The notes: generated by a model not told the origin, from the letters alone. A stretch of DNA of 64,000 nucleotides from Pimelobacter sp. (GCA_002698575.1 NZZG01000186.1:1834-65833), one strand, 5' to 3'. Shown: positions 1 to 9,238, numbered from the stretch's first letter. Translations and numbers: made by a program.

Positions 1-1
1 C

Positions 2-2245
2 GCGGTCTCCAACCGCCCCGACCTGGTCTCGGGCGGCGACGTGCGCGTGGTGGTCCGCAAGGTCAAGGGCCTCAAGCGTCGACAGGTCCAGGTCCGGCTC
101 AACGGCGACGACGTGACCGGCGAGTTCGCGGTCCGCCCCGGCGGCCTCTACGAGGCCTACCTCACCGGTCTCGACGTCGGCCGCAACGTGATCAAGGCGA
201 CCGGCAAGCGCAAGAACGCCGGCAAGAAGACCGGCGGCACCAGGAAGGCCGGCCCCGGCTCGAAGCTCCGCTTCGCCGGCAAGCTGATCGTGACCAACCA
301 CCCCAACGGCGGCCCGATCTTCTCCGGCCCCCAGCACGGTCCCTACGTCTGCCAGGAGTCCGCGGTCGACGAGCAGTGCAACGAGCCGCCGACGTACTCG
401 TTCCTCTACAAGTCCAGCGACCCCACCCAGGCCGAGCTCCAGCCCTACGACCCCGACGACCCGCCCTCGGACGTCGCGACCACCACCACCGACACCGGCG
501 AGACGGTGCCGTTCATCATCCGCCGCGAGGACGGCTACCAGGCACGCGACCGCTACACCATCATGGCGCTCTGGCAGCCCGGTCAGCCGTGGACCCGCTA
601 CCGGTCCCAGCCGCAGTTCAACCACAAGGTCCTCATCCCGCACGGCGGCAACTGCGGGGCGTCCTACCAGCCCGGCAACCCGCCGCTGGAGGACTACGCC
701 GGCACGATCCCCGCCGTACCCGGCTTCGAGCAGTCGTACGTCGCGGCGCTCGGCACGGGCTTCGCGGTCGTCTCGACGGCGCTCAACAACACCGGTCACA
801 ACTGCTCCATCGCCACCGAGGCCGAGTCGCTGCTGATGGTCAAGGAGTACTTCGTCGAGCAGTACGGCACGATCCGCTACACGATCGGCACCGGCTGCTC
901 GGGCGGCTCGATCGCGCAGAACACCATCGCGAACTCCTACCCCGGCATCTACCAGGGCCTGCTCACCACCTGCACCTACCCGGACGTGATCAGCCCCGGA
1001 GCACAGTTCGCCGACTACCACCTGATGCGCACGTACTTCGAGGACCCGAGCCGCTGGGCGCCGGGCGTCGTGTGGCTGCCGACCCAGGTCGCCTCGGTCG
1101 AGGGGCACATCTCGATGATCAACTCGATCGCCGCCGACGAGCTGCTCTTCAAGTCCGCGCTCAACCCCGAGAACGACTGCTCGGGCTCGGCCGACACCGT
1201 GCCCGGCGACCCGACCACGCGCTACGACACCGAGACCAACCCCGGCGGCGTGCGCTGCTCCGTGCTGGACATCATGAAGAACATGATCGGCGTCCGGCCG
1301 CCGTCGGTCTGGAGCCCGGCCGAGCAGGAGATCGGTGAGGGCTTCGCCGGGCTGCCGTTCGCCAACATCGGCGTCCAGTACGGCCTCGAGCCCCTGCGCC
1401 GTGGCGAGATCACCACCGCGCAGTTCATCGACCTCAACGCGAAGCTCGGCGGCCTCGACATCGACCTCAACCCGATCGAGGACCGCACCGTCGGCGACAT
1501 CCGCTCGATCGGTCGCGCCTACCGCACGGGGCTGATCAACGAGGGCCAGCACATGGACCGTGTCGCCATCATCAACTTCGGTGGCCCCGACCCGGGCATT
1601 GCCCACGACTACGCCCACGCGTTCTGGATGGAGGAGCGCGCTGCTCGCGCGCAGGGCGGTCGGACCGACAACCGGGTGATGTGGTTCGGTGTCGTGCCCC
1701 TCATCGGCGACCTGAGCTGGGCCGTGGAGTCCTTCGAGGCGATGGACCGCTGGCTGTCCGCCGTCGAGGCGGACCGCTCGAAGAAGGGCCTGGCCCGCAA
1801 GATCGTGACCAACAAGCCCGCCGACATCACCGATCGTTGCTCCAACGTGCCGGGCGTGCTCGAGGTGCCGGGGGAGAACGACGAGGTCGACTGCGTGCTG
1901 CCGGAGTCGTTGCAGCTGCGGCTGAGCACGCCGCGCGAGCAGGCCGGCGACGACGTCCTCAACGACCGCGTCGCCTGCCAGCTGCGTCCGCTGGACCGCG
2001 CCGACTACGACTTCCTCCTGCTACCGCTGAGCGACGCGGACTGGGAGGCCCTGCAGGAGATCTTCCCGTTCGGAGTGTGCGACTACGACAAGCCCGGCCG
2101 TGGCTTCCAGGCCAACCAGACCTGGCTGACGTACGGGGACAAGCAGGGAGATGTCGTGTACGGCGGCCGCAACCTGCCCACGCCCGGGCGCAAGCAGGCC
2201 GGCGGCTGGCAGTCCGGGTCCTTCAGCAGCGTGCTCCAGCAGTGA
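2..2245 (+). CDS. DUF6351 family protein, 5' end cut by window edge
   Basis: The frame is open from base 2 (747 residues) and stops at TGA 2243-2245, so the N-terminus lies outside the window; a GTG at 41 is only an internal in-frame codon. The protein reads like the DUF6351 family, large actinobacterial exported proteins with an alpha/beta-hydrolase-like core. A nucleophile-elbow-like GCSGGS lies near residue 300, and several cysteines and a long aromatic-rich C-terminal part suit an extracytoplasmic enzyme. The signal peptide cannot be seen because the start is missing. The reaction and substrate are unknown to me. It is followed by two hairpins and then convergent TetR/BVMO genes, so it is probably the last gene of its transcript. 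Confidence 0.8.
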   Translation, partial: AVSNRPDLVSGGDVRVVVRKVKGLKRRQVQVRLNGDDVTGEFAVRPGGLYEAYLTGLDVGRNVIKATGKRKNAGKKTGGTRKAGPGSKLRFAGKLIVTNHPNGGPIFSGPQHGPYVCQESAVDEQCNEPPTYSFLYKSSDPTQAELQPYDPDDPPSDVATTTTDTGETVPFIIRREDGYQARDRYTIMALWQPGQPWTRYRSQPQFNHKVLIPHGGNCGASYQPGNPPLEDYAGTIPAVPGFEQSYVAALGTGFAVVSTALNNTGHNCSIATEAESLLMVKEYFVEQYGTIRYTIGTGCSGGSIAQNTIANSYPGIYQGLLTTCTYPDVISPGAQFADYHLMRTYFEDPSRWAPGVVWLPTQVASVEGHISMINSIAADELLFKSALNPENDCSGSADTVPGDPTTRYDTETNPGGVRCSVLDIMKNMIGVRPPSVWSPAEQEIGEGFAGLPFANIGVQYGLEPLRRGEITTAQFIDLNAKLGGLDIDLNPIEDRTVGDIRSIGRAYRTGLINEGQHMDRVAIINFGGPDPGIAHDYAHAFWMEERAARAQGGRTDNRVMWFGVVPLIGDLSWAVESFEAMDRWLSAVEADRSKKGLARKIVTNKPADITDRCSNVPGVLEVPGENDEVDCVLPESLQLRLSTPREQAGDDVLNDRVACQLRPLDRADYDFLLLPLSDADWEALQEIFPFGVCDYDKPGRGFQANQTWLTYGDKQGDVVYGGRNLPTPGRKQAGGWQSGSFSSVLQQ

Positions 2246-2253
2246 GCGAGCAG

Positions 2254-2276
2254 CCCGCGTGAGGAACGAACGCGGG
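2254..2276 (+). terminator. hairpin after DUF6351 gene
   Basis: CCCGCGT at 2254-2260 pairs perfectly with ACGCGGG at 2270-2276 across a 9-nt loop, 9 bases after the DUF6351 stop. There is no T-tract, as is common for terminators in high-GC actinobacteria. Confidence 0.45.
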
Positions 2277-2304
2277 CGTGGGCGAGCGAAGATTGAGTAA
2301 GCCC

Positions 2305-2327
2305 TGCGGCCGACGAAGGAGGCCGCA
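2305..2327. terminator. second hairpin between convergent genes
   Basis: TGCGGCC (2305-2311) pairs with GGCCGCA (2321-2327) across a 9-nt loop. It sits between the convergent DUF6351 and TetR genes and could end either transcript. The rest of 2328-2411 holds no gene that I can support. Confidence 0.4.
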
Positions 2328-2411
2328 ACGGGCGCATCGAAATCCGGTGGGCCGACCTACGGCCGTGCACCCCGGGTGCGGCCCCAGGTGAGCCCGGGTC
2401 ACCGGGAGGGG

Positions 2412-3011
2412 TCACGTGGCGAGCGCCGGCATCAGGAACGCCTCGAGATGGCCGGCGATCGAACCCGCATCGTCGATGTCGACGGCCTGGCCCGGCACGC
2501 TGACGAGGGAGACCACGATCCGCATCACCCACTCGGCCGCGCCCTGGACGTCGAGGTCGGCACGCAGCTCGCCGGTGGCGACGCCGGCCTCGAGCTGGGC
2601 GCGCCAGAACCACGACAGGCCGGGGACGATGTCGTCCACGAAGGTGCCGATCACCGCGCCGAAGGCCTCCGGCTCGCTCTCGCGCAGCTCGGTGGCCAGC
2701 GGCCCGAGGGGCGCCGCGCGGGCGAGGACGACGGCGGCGGCCACGCGGGCCGCGAACCCGTCGGCGGCGTCGACGCGTTGCTGGGCATCGACCCAGAAGG
2801 CCTCGTCGCGCCGGATCAGTGCGGCCGAGAGCAAGGTCGCCTTGTCGGGGAAGTGCCGGTAGAGCCAGGCCCGGGAGACCCCGGCCTCGGCGGCCACCCC
2901 GGCTGCCGTCGTACGGCGGATCCCGTCGCGGCGCAGGCAGGCCTCGGCGGCGTCGAGGATCCGGTCCCGAGCCGACCGGTCGTCGGAGTCGGGAGGTGGC
3001 TGAGCGCTCAC
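2412..3011 (-). CDS. TetR/AcrR family transcriptional regulator
   Basis: A 199-residue TetR-type repressor. The N-terminal helix-turn-helix (about residues 15-60) shows the family pattern: RDRILDAAEACL, then a recognition helix followed by AWLYRHFPDKATLL. The C-terminal part is a divergent ligand-binding domain ending in PALAT. The GTG start overlaps the stop of the upstream monooxygenase gene as GTGA (3008-3011), so the two are translationally coupled. It is likely the regulator of its own operon and of the divergent alcohol dehydrogenase operon through the inverted repeat at 4921-4948. The ligand is probably a substrate or product of the monooxygenase (inference). Confidence 0.88.
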   Translation of the reverse strand: MSAQPPPDSDDRSARDRILDAAEACLRRDGIRRTTAAGVAAEAGVSRAWLYRHFPDKATLLSAALIRRDEAFWVDAQQRVDAADGFAARVAAAVVLARAAPLGPLATELRESEPEAFGAVIGTFVDDIVPGLSWFWRAQLEAGVATGELRADLDVQGAAEWVMRIVVSLVSVPGQAVDIDDAGSIAGHLEAFLMPALAT

Positions 3012-4912
3012 GTGAGGTCGTACTCCGCGAGGTCCACGCGACGCGTCCAGTCCCAGTAGTCGACGAGCCGCCACGGGTTGAGGCCGTGCACCTCGCCGTC
3101 GTCGTTGGCGTAGTAGTTGTGCTCGATGTGGGGAGAGGCCCACACCATGGTGCGCATCTCCGCCTGGGTCCGTTCGTAGTAGTCGTCGTAGACCTCGCGC
3201 CGCGGCGACATCGCGCCGTGCCCGCCGGCCAGGAGGGCGTCGAGGCAGGCCATCACGTAGGTGACCTCGCACTCGCTGGCGAAGATGATCGAGCCGCCGC
3301 TGGCCAGGTTGGTCCCGGGGCCGTAGAGGCAGAAGAAGTTGGGGAAGTCGGGCACGGTCACCCCGAGGTAGGCGCGCGGACGGGTGCCCCAGTGCTCGCG
3401 CAGGTCGACTCCACCGCGGCCGGTGATCCGCAGCGGGGTGAGGGGCTGGTGGTAGAGGAACCCGGTCGACCAGATCACGACGTCGGCGCGGTGGTGCCGT
3501 CCGGCGGAGTCGACGACCCCGTCGGGCTCCAGCCGCTCGACGCCGGCCCGGACGAGCTCGACGTGATCGCGCTGGAGGGTCTGCAACCACGACCCGTTGT
3601 CCTGCAGGGTGCGCTTGCCGGTCGCCGGGTAGTCCGGGAGCACCTGGGCGAGCAGCTCGGGGTCGTCGCCGACCTGGCTCTCGATCCACTCGGAGAACAT
3701 CATCCGGGCGAGGTCGTTGATCTCGCTGACCGACCGCTCCTGGGGCTCCCACTCGGGGTCGACCCTGGCCGCGGCGAGACCCGCGTCGCAGCCGGGGAAG
3801 AAGATCAGGAACCGGAACCAGCGCGCGTACGACGGCAGGTGCCGCAGCGCCCAGCGCATCCCCTCCCCGACGGGCTCGTGGTAGCCGGGGTTGGGGAACA
3901 TCCACTGGGCCGAGCGCTGCAGCACGGTCAGCGACCCGACCCGGTCGGCGATGGCGGGCGCCACCTGGAAGCCGGTCGCGCCCGCACCGATCATCACCAC
4001 GTCCTTCCCGCTCAGGTCGACGTCGTGGTCCCAGCGGGCGGTGTGGAAGGCCGGCCCGTCGAAGTGCCCGGGCACCTCGGGCACGTGCGGGCGGTTGAGC
4101 TGTCCGACGGCGCTGACCAGCACGGTGCTGCTCAGCGTGGAGCCGTCGGAGAGCTCGGTGTGCCACGTCTGGGTCGACTCCTTCCACGTCGAGCCGATCA
4201 CCTCGGTGCTCCAGCGCACGTGGCGTGCGACGTCGTACTTCTCCATCACGCCGGTGAAGTAGGCCAGGATCTCCGGCTGCTGGGCGAAGTACTCGGTCCA
4301 GTGGTCGCTCGGCTCGAAGGAGTAGCAGTAGAAGTGGTTGCCGACGTCGACCCGCGCCCCGGGGTAGGTGTTCTCGAACCAGGTGCCGCCGGGGCCGGCG
4401 TTCTTCTCGACCACGGTGTAGGGGATGCCTGCCTGACCGAGGCGGATCGCGGCGAGGATCCCGGACATCCCGCACCCGACGACGACCGCCGAGAAGCCGT
4501 CGGGCACCACCCGCGGCGCGGGTGCGGCCTTCGCGTCGGTGCCGTCGAGGGCGAGCTCCTCGAGCATCATCGGCACGTACTCGTCGGGCACCGGGGCGCC
4601 GATGATCCAGTCCATCATCCGCTTCACGGTGGCGGTGTCGAGCGGCTCGGGCTCGGGACAGCCGCGCTCGCGCCAGTCGCGGATGACGTCGTACGCCGTG
4701 CCGCGCAGGACCGCCTGGTCCTCGGGGGTCAGGAAGCCCTGGATCTCGTTCAGCATCGCGCCCCCGGGGCGCACCGGACCGTCGAGGAGCCGGTCGCGCT
4801 CCGCCTGGTCGCGGGCCAGGTGGATGCAGGAGAGGATCAGCGTGGGCACCGAGACGTCCTCGAGGTGGGCGCGGATCTCGGCGTCCGTCGAGGTGATCGG
4901 CGAGGGCGTCAT
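3008..4912 (-). CDS. FAD-dependent Baeyer-Villiger monooxygenase
   Basis: A 634-residue flavoprotein predicted to insert oxygen next to a ketone (NADPH + O2, giving an ester or lactone). It has an N-terminal extension of about 140 residues, as in 4-hydroxyacetophenone-type BVMOs. Then come the FAD-binding GCGMSG (about 143), the BVMO fingerprint FDGPAFHTARW (about 285; FxGxxxHxxxW) and the NADPH-binding GAGATG (about 307). The start ATG at 4912 lies 6 nt after a TACTTT -10 (4919-4924), so the mRNA is probably leaderless. It is first in the operon with the TetR gene and divergent from an alcohol dehydrogenase, which could supply its ketone. Substrate unknown; cyclic or steroid-like ketones fit the neighbourhood. 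Confidence 0.9.
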   Translation of the reverse strand: MTPSPITSTDAEIRAHLEDVSVPTLILSCIHLARDQAERDRLLDGPVRPGGAMLNEIQGFLTPEDQAVLRGTAYDVIRDWRERGCPEPEPLDTATVKRMMDWIIGAPVPDEYVPMMLEELALDGTDAKAAPAPRVVPDGFSAVVVGCGMSGILAAIRLGQAGIPYTVVEKNAGPGGTWFENTYPGARVDVGNHFYCYSFEPSDHWTEYFAQQPEILAYFTGVMEKYDVARHVRWSTEVIGSTWKESTQTWHTELSDGSTLSSTVLVSAVGQLNRPHVPEVPGHFDGPAFHTARWDHDVDLSGKDVVMIGAGATGFQVAPAIADRVGSLTVLQRSAQWMFPNPGYHEPVGEGMRWALRHLPSYARWFRFLIFFPGCDAGLAAARVDPEWEPQERSVSEINDLARMMFSEWIESQVGDDPELLAQVLPDYPATGKRTLQDNGSWLQTLQRDHVELVRAGVERLEPDGVVDSAGRHHRADVVIWSTGFLYHQPLTPLRITGRGGVDLREHWGTRPRAYLGVTVPDFPNFFCLYGPGTNLASGGSIIFASECEVTYVMACLDALLAGGHGAMSPRREVYDDYYERTQAEMRTMVWASPHIEHNYYANDDGEVHGLNPWRLVDYWDWTRRVDLAEYDLT

Positions 4913-4920
4913 GTCGCCAA

Positions 4921-4948
4921 AGTACACACTTGTGCCGATGTGTCTACT
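4921..4948. promoter_or_regulatory. Shared operator in the BVMO/ADH divergent promoter
   Basis: AGTACACAC (4921-4929) and GTGTCTACT (4940-4948) form an inverted repeat with one mismatch and a 10-bp spacer. It overlaps the BVMO -10 (TACTTT, complement of 4919-4924) and the region expected for the ADH -35. ADH has TAGCGT at 4954-4959, seven bases before its GTG. The position suits a repressor controlling both directions; the TetR at 2412-3011 is the obvious candidate. Confidence 0.6.
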
Positions 4949-4966
4949 ACCTCTAGCGTGCCGGAT

Positions 4967-5995
4967 GTGAGAGCCGTCACTGTGTCCGCGCCTGGTCAGA
5001 TCTCCGTCGAGCAGGTGCCGGACCCGGCGCTGACCGGCGCCGACGGGGCGGTGGTGAGGATCGAGGCCACGGCTGTCTGCGGCTCCGACCTGCACTTCTA
5101 CGACGGCGACCTCCCGCTCTACCCCGTGGCGGTGGGTCACGAGGCGATCGGCACGGTGGTCGAGGTCGGCTCGGACGTCGCCCGCTTCGCCGTGGGGGAG
5201 CGGGTGCTGGTCGCCTCCGTGGCCGGTTGCGGGGCGTGCGAGGGGTGCGCCACCCTCGACCCGGTCGCCTGCACGGGAGGGGCGAAGGTGTTCGGCTCCG
5301 GGGAGCTCGGCGGCGCGCAGAGCGACCTGCTCGCCGTACCTGCTGCCGACTTCAACCTGCTGACGATCCCCGACGGGGTCGGTGACGAGGCCGCGCTGCT
5401 GCTCACCGACAACCTGGGCACGGGCTGGGCGGCCGCGACCCGCGCGGACGTCGTCCCGGGGGAGACGGTGCTCGTGCTCGGGCTCGGTGCCGTCGGACAG
5501 TGCGCGGTCCGCTGCGCGATCGCCCTGGGAGCCCGGGTGCTCGCCTACGACCCGGTCGAGGGCCGCCGCGCCATGGCCGAGAAGGCGGGAGCCACGGCGC
5601 TCCCGGTGACGCCCGAGGAGGTCGTGCCGGCCGTGCTCGGGGCGACGGGTGGGCGCGGGGCCGCGGCGGTGATCGATGCCGTCGGGCACAACGTCACTCT
5701 CGACACGGCGTTCGCAGCGGTCCGCTCGACCGGGACCGTCTCCGTGGTCGGCATCCACGACCTCGAGCCCTACCCGCTGGCCCTGCTGATGGGCACGTTC
5801 CGCTCGATCTCCCTGCGGATGACCACCGCACCGGTGCACCGGACGTGGGGAGAGCTGCTCCCAATGATCACCGACGGACGCCTGGACACCTCGGGCATCT
5901 TCACCCACACCTATCCGCTCGACGAGGCGGCCACGGCGTACGCCGCCGTCGCCTCGCGCTCGGCCGACTGCCTGAAGGCGATGCTGATCCCGTGA
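4967..5995 (+). CDS. Zinc-dependent alcohol dehydrogenase (MDR family)
   Basis: A 342-residue medium-chain dehydrogenase oxidising an alcohol to a carbonyl with NAD(P). It shows GHEAIGTVVEVG (about 54), the structural-zinc pattern C-x2-C-x2-C-x7-C (about 87-101) and the Rossmann motif GLGAVG (about 171). The length is normal for the family. GTG 4967 is chosen because TAGCGT lies 7 nt upstream, giving a leaderless start; GTG 4958 is an alternative. It is the first gene of an operon with an SDR (GTGA overlap) and a DUF3556 protein, divergent from the BVMO. Together they may make the ketone that the BVMO then oxidises (inference). Confidence 0.9.
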   Translation: MRAVTVSAPGQISVEQVPDPALTGADGAVVRIEATAVCGSDLHFYDGDLPLYPVAVGHEAIGTVVEVGSDVARFAVGERVLVASVAGCGACEGCATLDPVACTGGAKVFGSGELGGAQSDLLAVPAADFNLLTIPDGVGDEAALLLTDNLGTGWAAATRADVVPGETVLVLGLGAVGQCAVRCAIALGARVLAYDPVEGRRAMAEKAGATALPVTPEEVVPAVLGATGGRGAAAVIDAVGHNVTLDTAFAAVRSTGTVSVVGIHDLEPYPLALLMGTFRSISLRMTTAPVHRTWGELLPMITDGRLDTSGIFTHTYPLDEAATAYAAVASRSADCLKAMLIP

Positions 5996-6753
5996 CGACC
6001 TCGCACCCCGACGGATCCCTGGCCGGCAAGCGCGTCATCGTCACTGGCGGCGCCTCCGGCATCGGCCGCGCCAGCGCCGAGCTGCTCGTCCAGCGCGGCG
6101 CACGAGTCGCCCTCTGGGACCTGGCCGAGGAGACCCTGGCCGTGGCCGCGGAGATCGGCGCCCACGGCCAGGTCGTGGACGTGACTGCCGACCTGGAGGG
6201 CCCCGTCGCGGAGGCGGCGGAGGCCTTGGGCGGGGTGACCGGGCTCGTCCACGCGGCCGGGCGCGTGCACCCCGAGCCGGTGGGCGCGTTCACCGCCGGC
6301 TCCTGGGACGAGGTCGTGGACGTCAACCTGAAGGCGCACGCGTTGCTCAGCCAGGCGCTGCTGCCGCATCTCGAGGAGGCAGCGGCCGACGGTGCCGGCC
6401 CCTCGATCGTGGCGATCTCCTCCATCGAGGGGATGGCGGCCAACCCGTGGATCCCCGCGTACTGCGCCTCCAAGGCCGGGCTGCTCGGGCTCACCCGCTC
6501 GATGGCGGCCCAGCTCGGCGCCGGCGGGATCCGGGTCAACTCGGTCTGCCCCGGCTTCATCGTGACCCCGATGATCCAGCAGGCGCTGGACATCCCCGAG
6601 ATCAAGGCCGAGTTCGAGCAGGCGGCGCCACTGGGCCGGATGGGGCAGCCGCGAGAGGTCGCCGGAGCAGTCGCGTTCCTCCTGTCCGACGATGCCTCGT
6701 TCGTCACCGGGACCGAGGTCGTCGTCGACGGCGGCCTCATCTGCAAGCACTGA
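5992..6753 (+). CDS. SDR family oxidoreductase
   Basis: A 253-residue classical short-chain dehydrogenase. It has the cofactor motif TGGASGIG (about 18-25), the active-site tyrosine/lysine in YCASK (about 157), and the C-terminal VTGTEVVVDGG typical of FabG-like SDRs. The GTG start overlaps the ADH stop (5992-5995), showing translational coupling. The likely role is a second redox step on the same hydroxy/keto substrate as the ADH. The acidic residue after the second beta-strand (ALWDLAEE) suggests NAD rather than NADP. Confidence 0.9.
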   Translation: MTTSHPDGSLAGKRVIVTGGASGIGRASAELLVQRGARVALWDLAEETLAVAAEIGAHGQVVDVTADLEGPVAEAAEALGGVTGLVHAAGRVHPEPVGAFTAGSWDEVVDVNLKAHALLSQALLPHLEEAAADGAGPSIVAISSIEGMAANPWIPAYCASKAGLLGLTRSMAAQLGAGGIRVNSVCPGFIVTPMIQQALDIPEIKAEFEQAAPLGRMGQPREVAGAVAFLLSDDASFVTGTEVVVDGGLICKH

Positions 6754-6766
6754 CGAGGCTCCACAC

Positions 6767-8518
6767 ATGGGATTCCTGCAACCGAACCTCCCGCAGCTCG
6801 ACCTCGAGTCGTGGCGCCGGGGCACTCGCAACGAGCGGATGAGACCGCTCGTTGCGCACCTGTGCGAGGTCGGGTTCGGCACCCCCGACGTGGTCTACCT
6901 GTTCTACGTCGTCAAGATCGGCCTCTACCTGCTGGGCGCGATGGCCTTCGCCGTGGCGACCGCGGGCGTCGACGGGCTGTTCTCGGTCGGCGACTGGTGG
7001 TCCGAGCCGATCGTCTTCCAGAAGCTGGTGCTGTGGACGATGCTTTTCGAGGTGCTCGGCCTCGGGTGCGGGTTCGGGCCGCTCAACCTCCGGTTCCTGC
7101 CACCTCTCGGGTCCTTCCTCTACTGGCTGCGTCCCGGCACGATCCGGTTGCCTCCGTGGCCGGCGCTGGTGCCCGGCACCGGCGGCCGGATGCAGGGGAC
7201 CGTCCGCGGTCCCGTCGACGTGGTCCTGTACGCAGCGCTGTTGGGCACCCTCCTTGTCGCCCTGCTCGCCGACGGCACCCGTTCCTCGGGCGACCTGCCG
7301 GGCGCCGCGGGCCTGCTGCCGGTGTGGCTGGTGGCTCTTCCGCTCGTGCTGCTCGGCGTGATCGGGCTGCGCGACAAGACGGTCTTCCTCGCGGCCCGAT
7401 CCGAGGTGTACGCCGCGATCGCGGTGACGTTCCTGTTCTCCGGCGTGGACATGGTGGTCGGCGCCAAGCTGGTGATGCTCGTGATCTGGTGGGGTGCCGC
7501 GGTCTCCAAGCTCAACGGGCACTTCCCCTTCGTGGTGCAGGCGATGATGAGCAACTCGCCGGTCTGGCGCTGGCGCCGGCTCAAGCACCGCTTCCATCGC
7601 TCGTTCCCCGACGACCTGCGGCCCTCCGGACTCTCCCGGGCCCTCGCCCACGGCGGCACGGCCGTCGAGCTCAGCGTGCCGCTGGTGCTGGTCGTCTCCA
7701 GCGGGGGCTGGGTCACCGCGGTGGCGGCGACGGTGATGATCGCCTTCCACCTCAACATCATCTCGAGCATCCCGATGGGCGTTCCGCTGGAGTGGAACGT
7801 CTTCATGATCCTCGCGATCCTCGTCCTGTTCGTCGACAAGGCCGCGTACGGCGTGGGCGACCTGTCCGGCGAGGGGGTGCTCGTCCTGGCGGTGCCGGTC
7901 GGTTCGGCCGTGCTCGTGGTGCTCGGCAATCTCTACCCCGAGCGGATCTCGTTCCTGCCGGGGATGCGCTACTACGCGGGCAACTGGGACACCACGGTGT
8001 GGTGCTTCACGCCGTCCGGGCTGGACAAGTTCGACGCGGGCACCGTCAAGGCGGCGATGCTGCCGCACCAGCAGCTCGAGAGGATCTACGGCGAGGCCGA
8101 GGCCGAGGTCCCGCTCTTCACCGGCTACGCGTTCCGCGCGATGCACACCCACGGGCGGGCGCACTTCGCGCTGGTCCCCCGCGCCTGTGGGGAGTCCCAC
8201 GACGACGACTACCTGGTGCTGGACGGCGAGCTCGTCGCCGGCGTCGTCCTCGGCTGGAACTTTGGAGACGGCCACCTGCACGACGAGCGCCTGGTCGCCG
8301 CCCTGCAGGAGCGGTGCGGCTTCGAGCCGGGAGAGCTGCGGGTGATCGTGCTCGACGCCCAGCCGATCCACCGGCCCACCCAGTCCTACCGCCTCGTGGA
8401 CGCGGCCACGGGGGAGCTCGAGCGCGGCACCGTCCTGGTGGCGGACATGGTCGTGCGGCAGCCCTGGGACACCGACCTGCCGATCACCGTGACTCCCGCT
8501 CCGCAGGTCGAGTGCTGA
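6767..8518 (+). CDS. DUF3556 multi-pass membrane protein
   Basis: A 583-residue protein starting MGFLQPNLPQLDLESW, the typical DUF3556 N-terminus. Several hydrophobic segments occupy roughly residues 45-390, followed by a soluble C-terminal domain of about 180 residues. Family members are found in mycobacteria and related actinobacteria, often beside lipid or steroid metabolism genes; their biochemical function is unknown to me. It starts 13 bp after the SDR stop and is therefore the third gene of the ADH operon. A role in substrate uptake or membrane-bound oxidation is only a guess. Confidence 0.85.
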   Translation: MGFLQPNLPQLDLESWRRGTRNERMRPLVAHLCEVGFGTPDVVYLFYVVKIGLYLLGAMAFAVATAGVDGLFSVGDWWSEPIVFQKLVLWTMLFEVLGLGCGFGPLNLRFLPPLGSFLYWLRPGTIRLPPWPALVPGTGGRMQGTVRGPVDVVLYAALLGTLLVALLADGTRSSGDLPGAAGLLPVWLVALPLVLLGVIGLRDKTVFLAARSEVYAAIAVTFLFSGVDMVVGAKLVMLVIWWGAAVSKLNGHFPFVVQAMMSNSPVWRWRRLKHRFHRSFPDDLRPSGLSRALAHGGTAVELSVPLVLVVSSGGWVTAVAATVMIAFHLNIISSIPMGVPLEWNVFMILAILVLFVDKAAYGVGDLSGEGVLVLAVPVGSAVLVVLGNLYPERISFLPGMRYYAGNWDTTVWCFTPSGLDKFDAGTVKAAMLPHQQLERIYGEAEAEVPLFTGYAFRAMHTHGRAHFALVPRACGESHDDDYLVLDGELVAGVVLGWNFGDGHLHDERLVAALQERCGFEPGELRVIVLDAQPIHRPTQSYRLVDAATGELERGTVLVADMVVRQPWDTDLPITVTPAPQVEC

Positions 8519-8536
8519 GCTGCGAGGTGTCGCCGG

Positions 8537-9238
8537 TCAGAGAGCCGTCCCGAGCTGGAAGACGGCGCCGAGCCGCTCGCCGTACGACGCGAAGTCGGGC
8601 GCGCACGGCAGTCCCAGACTGCGCAGCTCGTCGGCGATCGGTCCCGAGCCGAGCTCGACGGCGACCTGGTCGGCCTCGACCGCGCCGGTGGCGAGGTCCA
8701 TCGCCAGGGGAGTCTCGTACGGCGCGCCGTCGAGGTAGGAGTAGCTGACGGTCTCGATCCGCGTGGGTTCGCCCAGCGGCGCGGCGCGGGGCACGGTCAC
8801 GCGCAAGGCCAGCAGGTCGCCGTCGCGCAGGACGAAGCTCGCGTGGGTCTCGGTGTAGTCGGCGTCGATCCCCATCACCGTCTTGGGGAAGCCCATCACC
8901 TGGTTGCCTGCCAGGCAGGTGAACTCCTGGTCGACCGGCATCCGGTAGACGAAGGAGCCGATGACCTCCTCACCCGCTCCCGCGGGACGGGCCAGGAAGC
9001 CGAGGTTGACCTCGTTGTAGTCGCCCCACGGGTTGGCCCGGTAGTCGACGAGACTCACGATCAGCTGCGCAACCCCGGGTCCGACCTCGACGATCTCGAA
9101 CGCGTCACCGGGCAGGAGCGCCCGGGCCGACGCGGCGGGCACGCTGAAGCCCAGTGTCGCGGAGGTGAAGTCGTCGACCTCCATCGGGAAGGTGATCTCC
9201 TGGCCCTGGATGGAGCCCCAGGTCGTGGTGAGCGTCAT
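8537..9238 (-). CDS. Acetoacetate decarboxylase family protein
   Basis: A 233-residue protein of the ADC superfamily. The signature GNQVMGFPKTVM carries the lysine that forms the Schiff base in true decarboxylases. The following residue is threonine instead of the second lysine (K116 in the clostridial enzyme, which tunes the pKa), so activity may be decarboxylation of a larger beta-keto acid or aldol/hydrolase chemistry, as in ADC-like relatives. A GAAGGA ribosome-binding site precedes the ATG. A TTGGCACGCGTCAA element at 9264-9277 lies upstream. It is convergent with the DUF3556 gene and monocistronic. Confidence 0.82.
   Translation of the reverse strand: MTLTTTWGSIQGQEITFPMEVDDFTSATLGFSVPAASARALLPGDAFEIVEVGPGVAQLIVSLVDYRANPWGDYNEVNLGFLARPAGAGEEVIGSFVYRMPVDQEFTCLAGNQVMGFPKTVMGIDADYTETHASFVLRDGDLLALRVTVPRAAPLGEPTRIETVSYSYLDGAPYETPLAMDLATGAVEADQVAVELGSGPIADELRSLGLPCAPDFASYGERLGAVFQLGTAL

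Noticed and set aside
2819..5908. Very long overlapping open frames on both strands across the BVMO/ADH region
   Set aside because: They are GC-driven shadow frames fused to the real 3' or 5' parts of the BVMO and ADH genes; family motifs and promoters define shorter genes.
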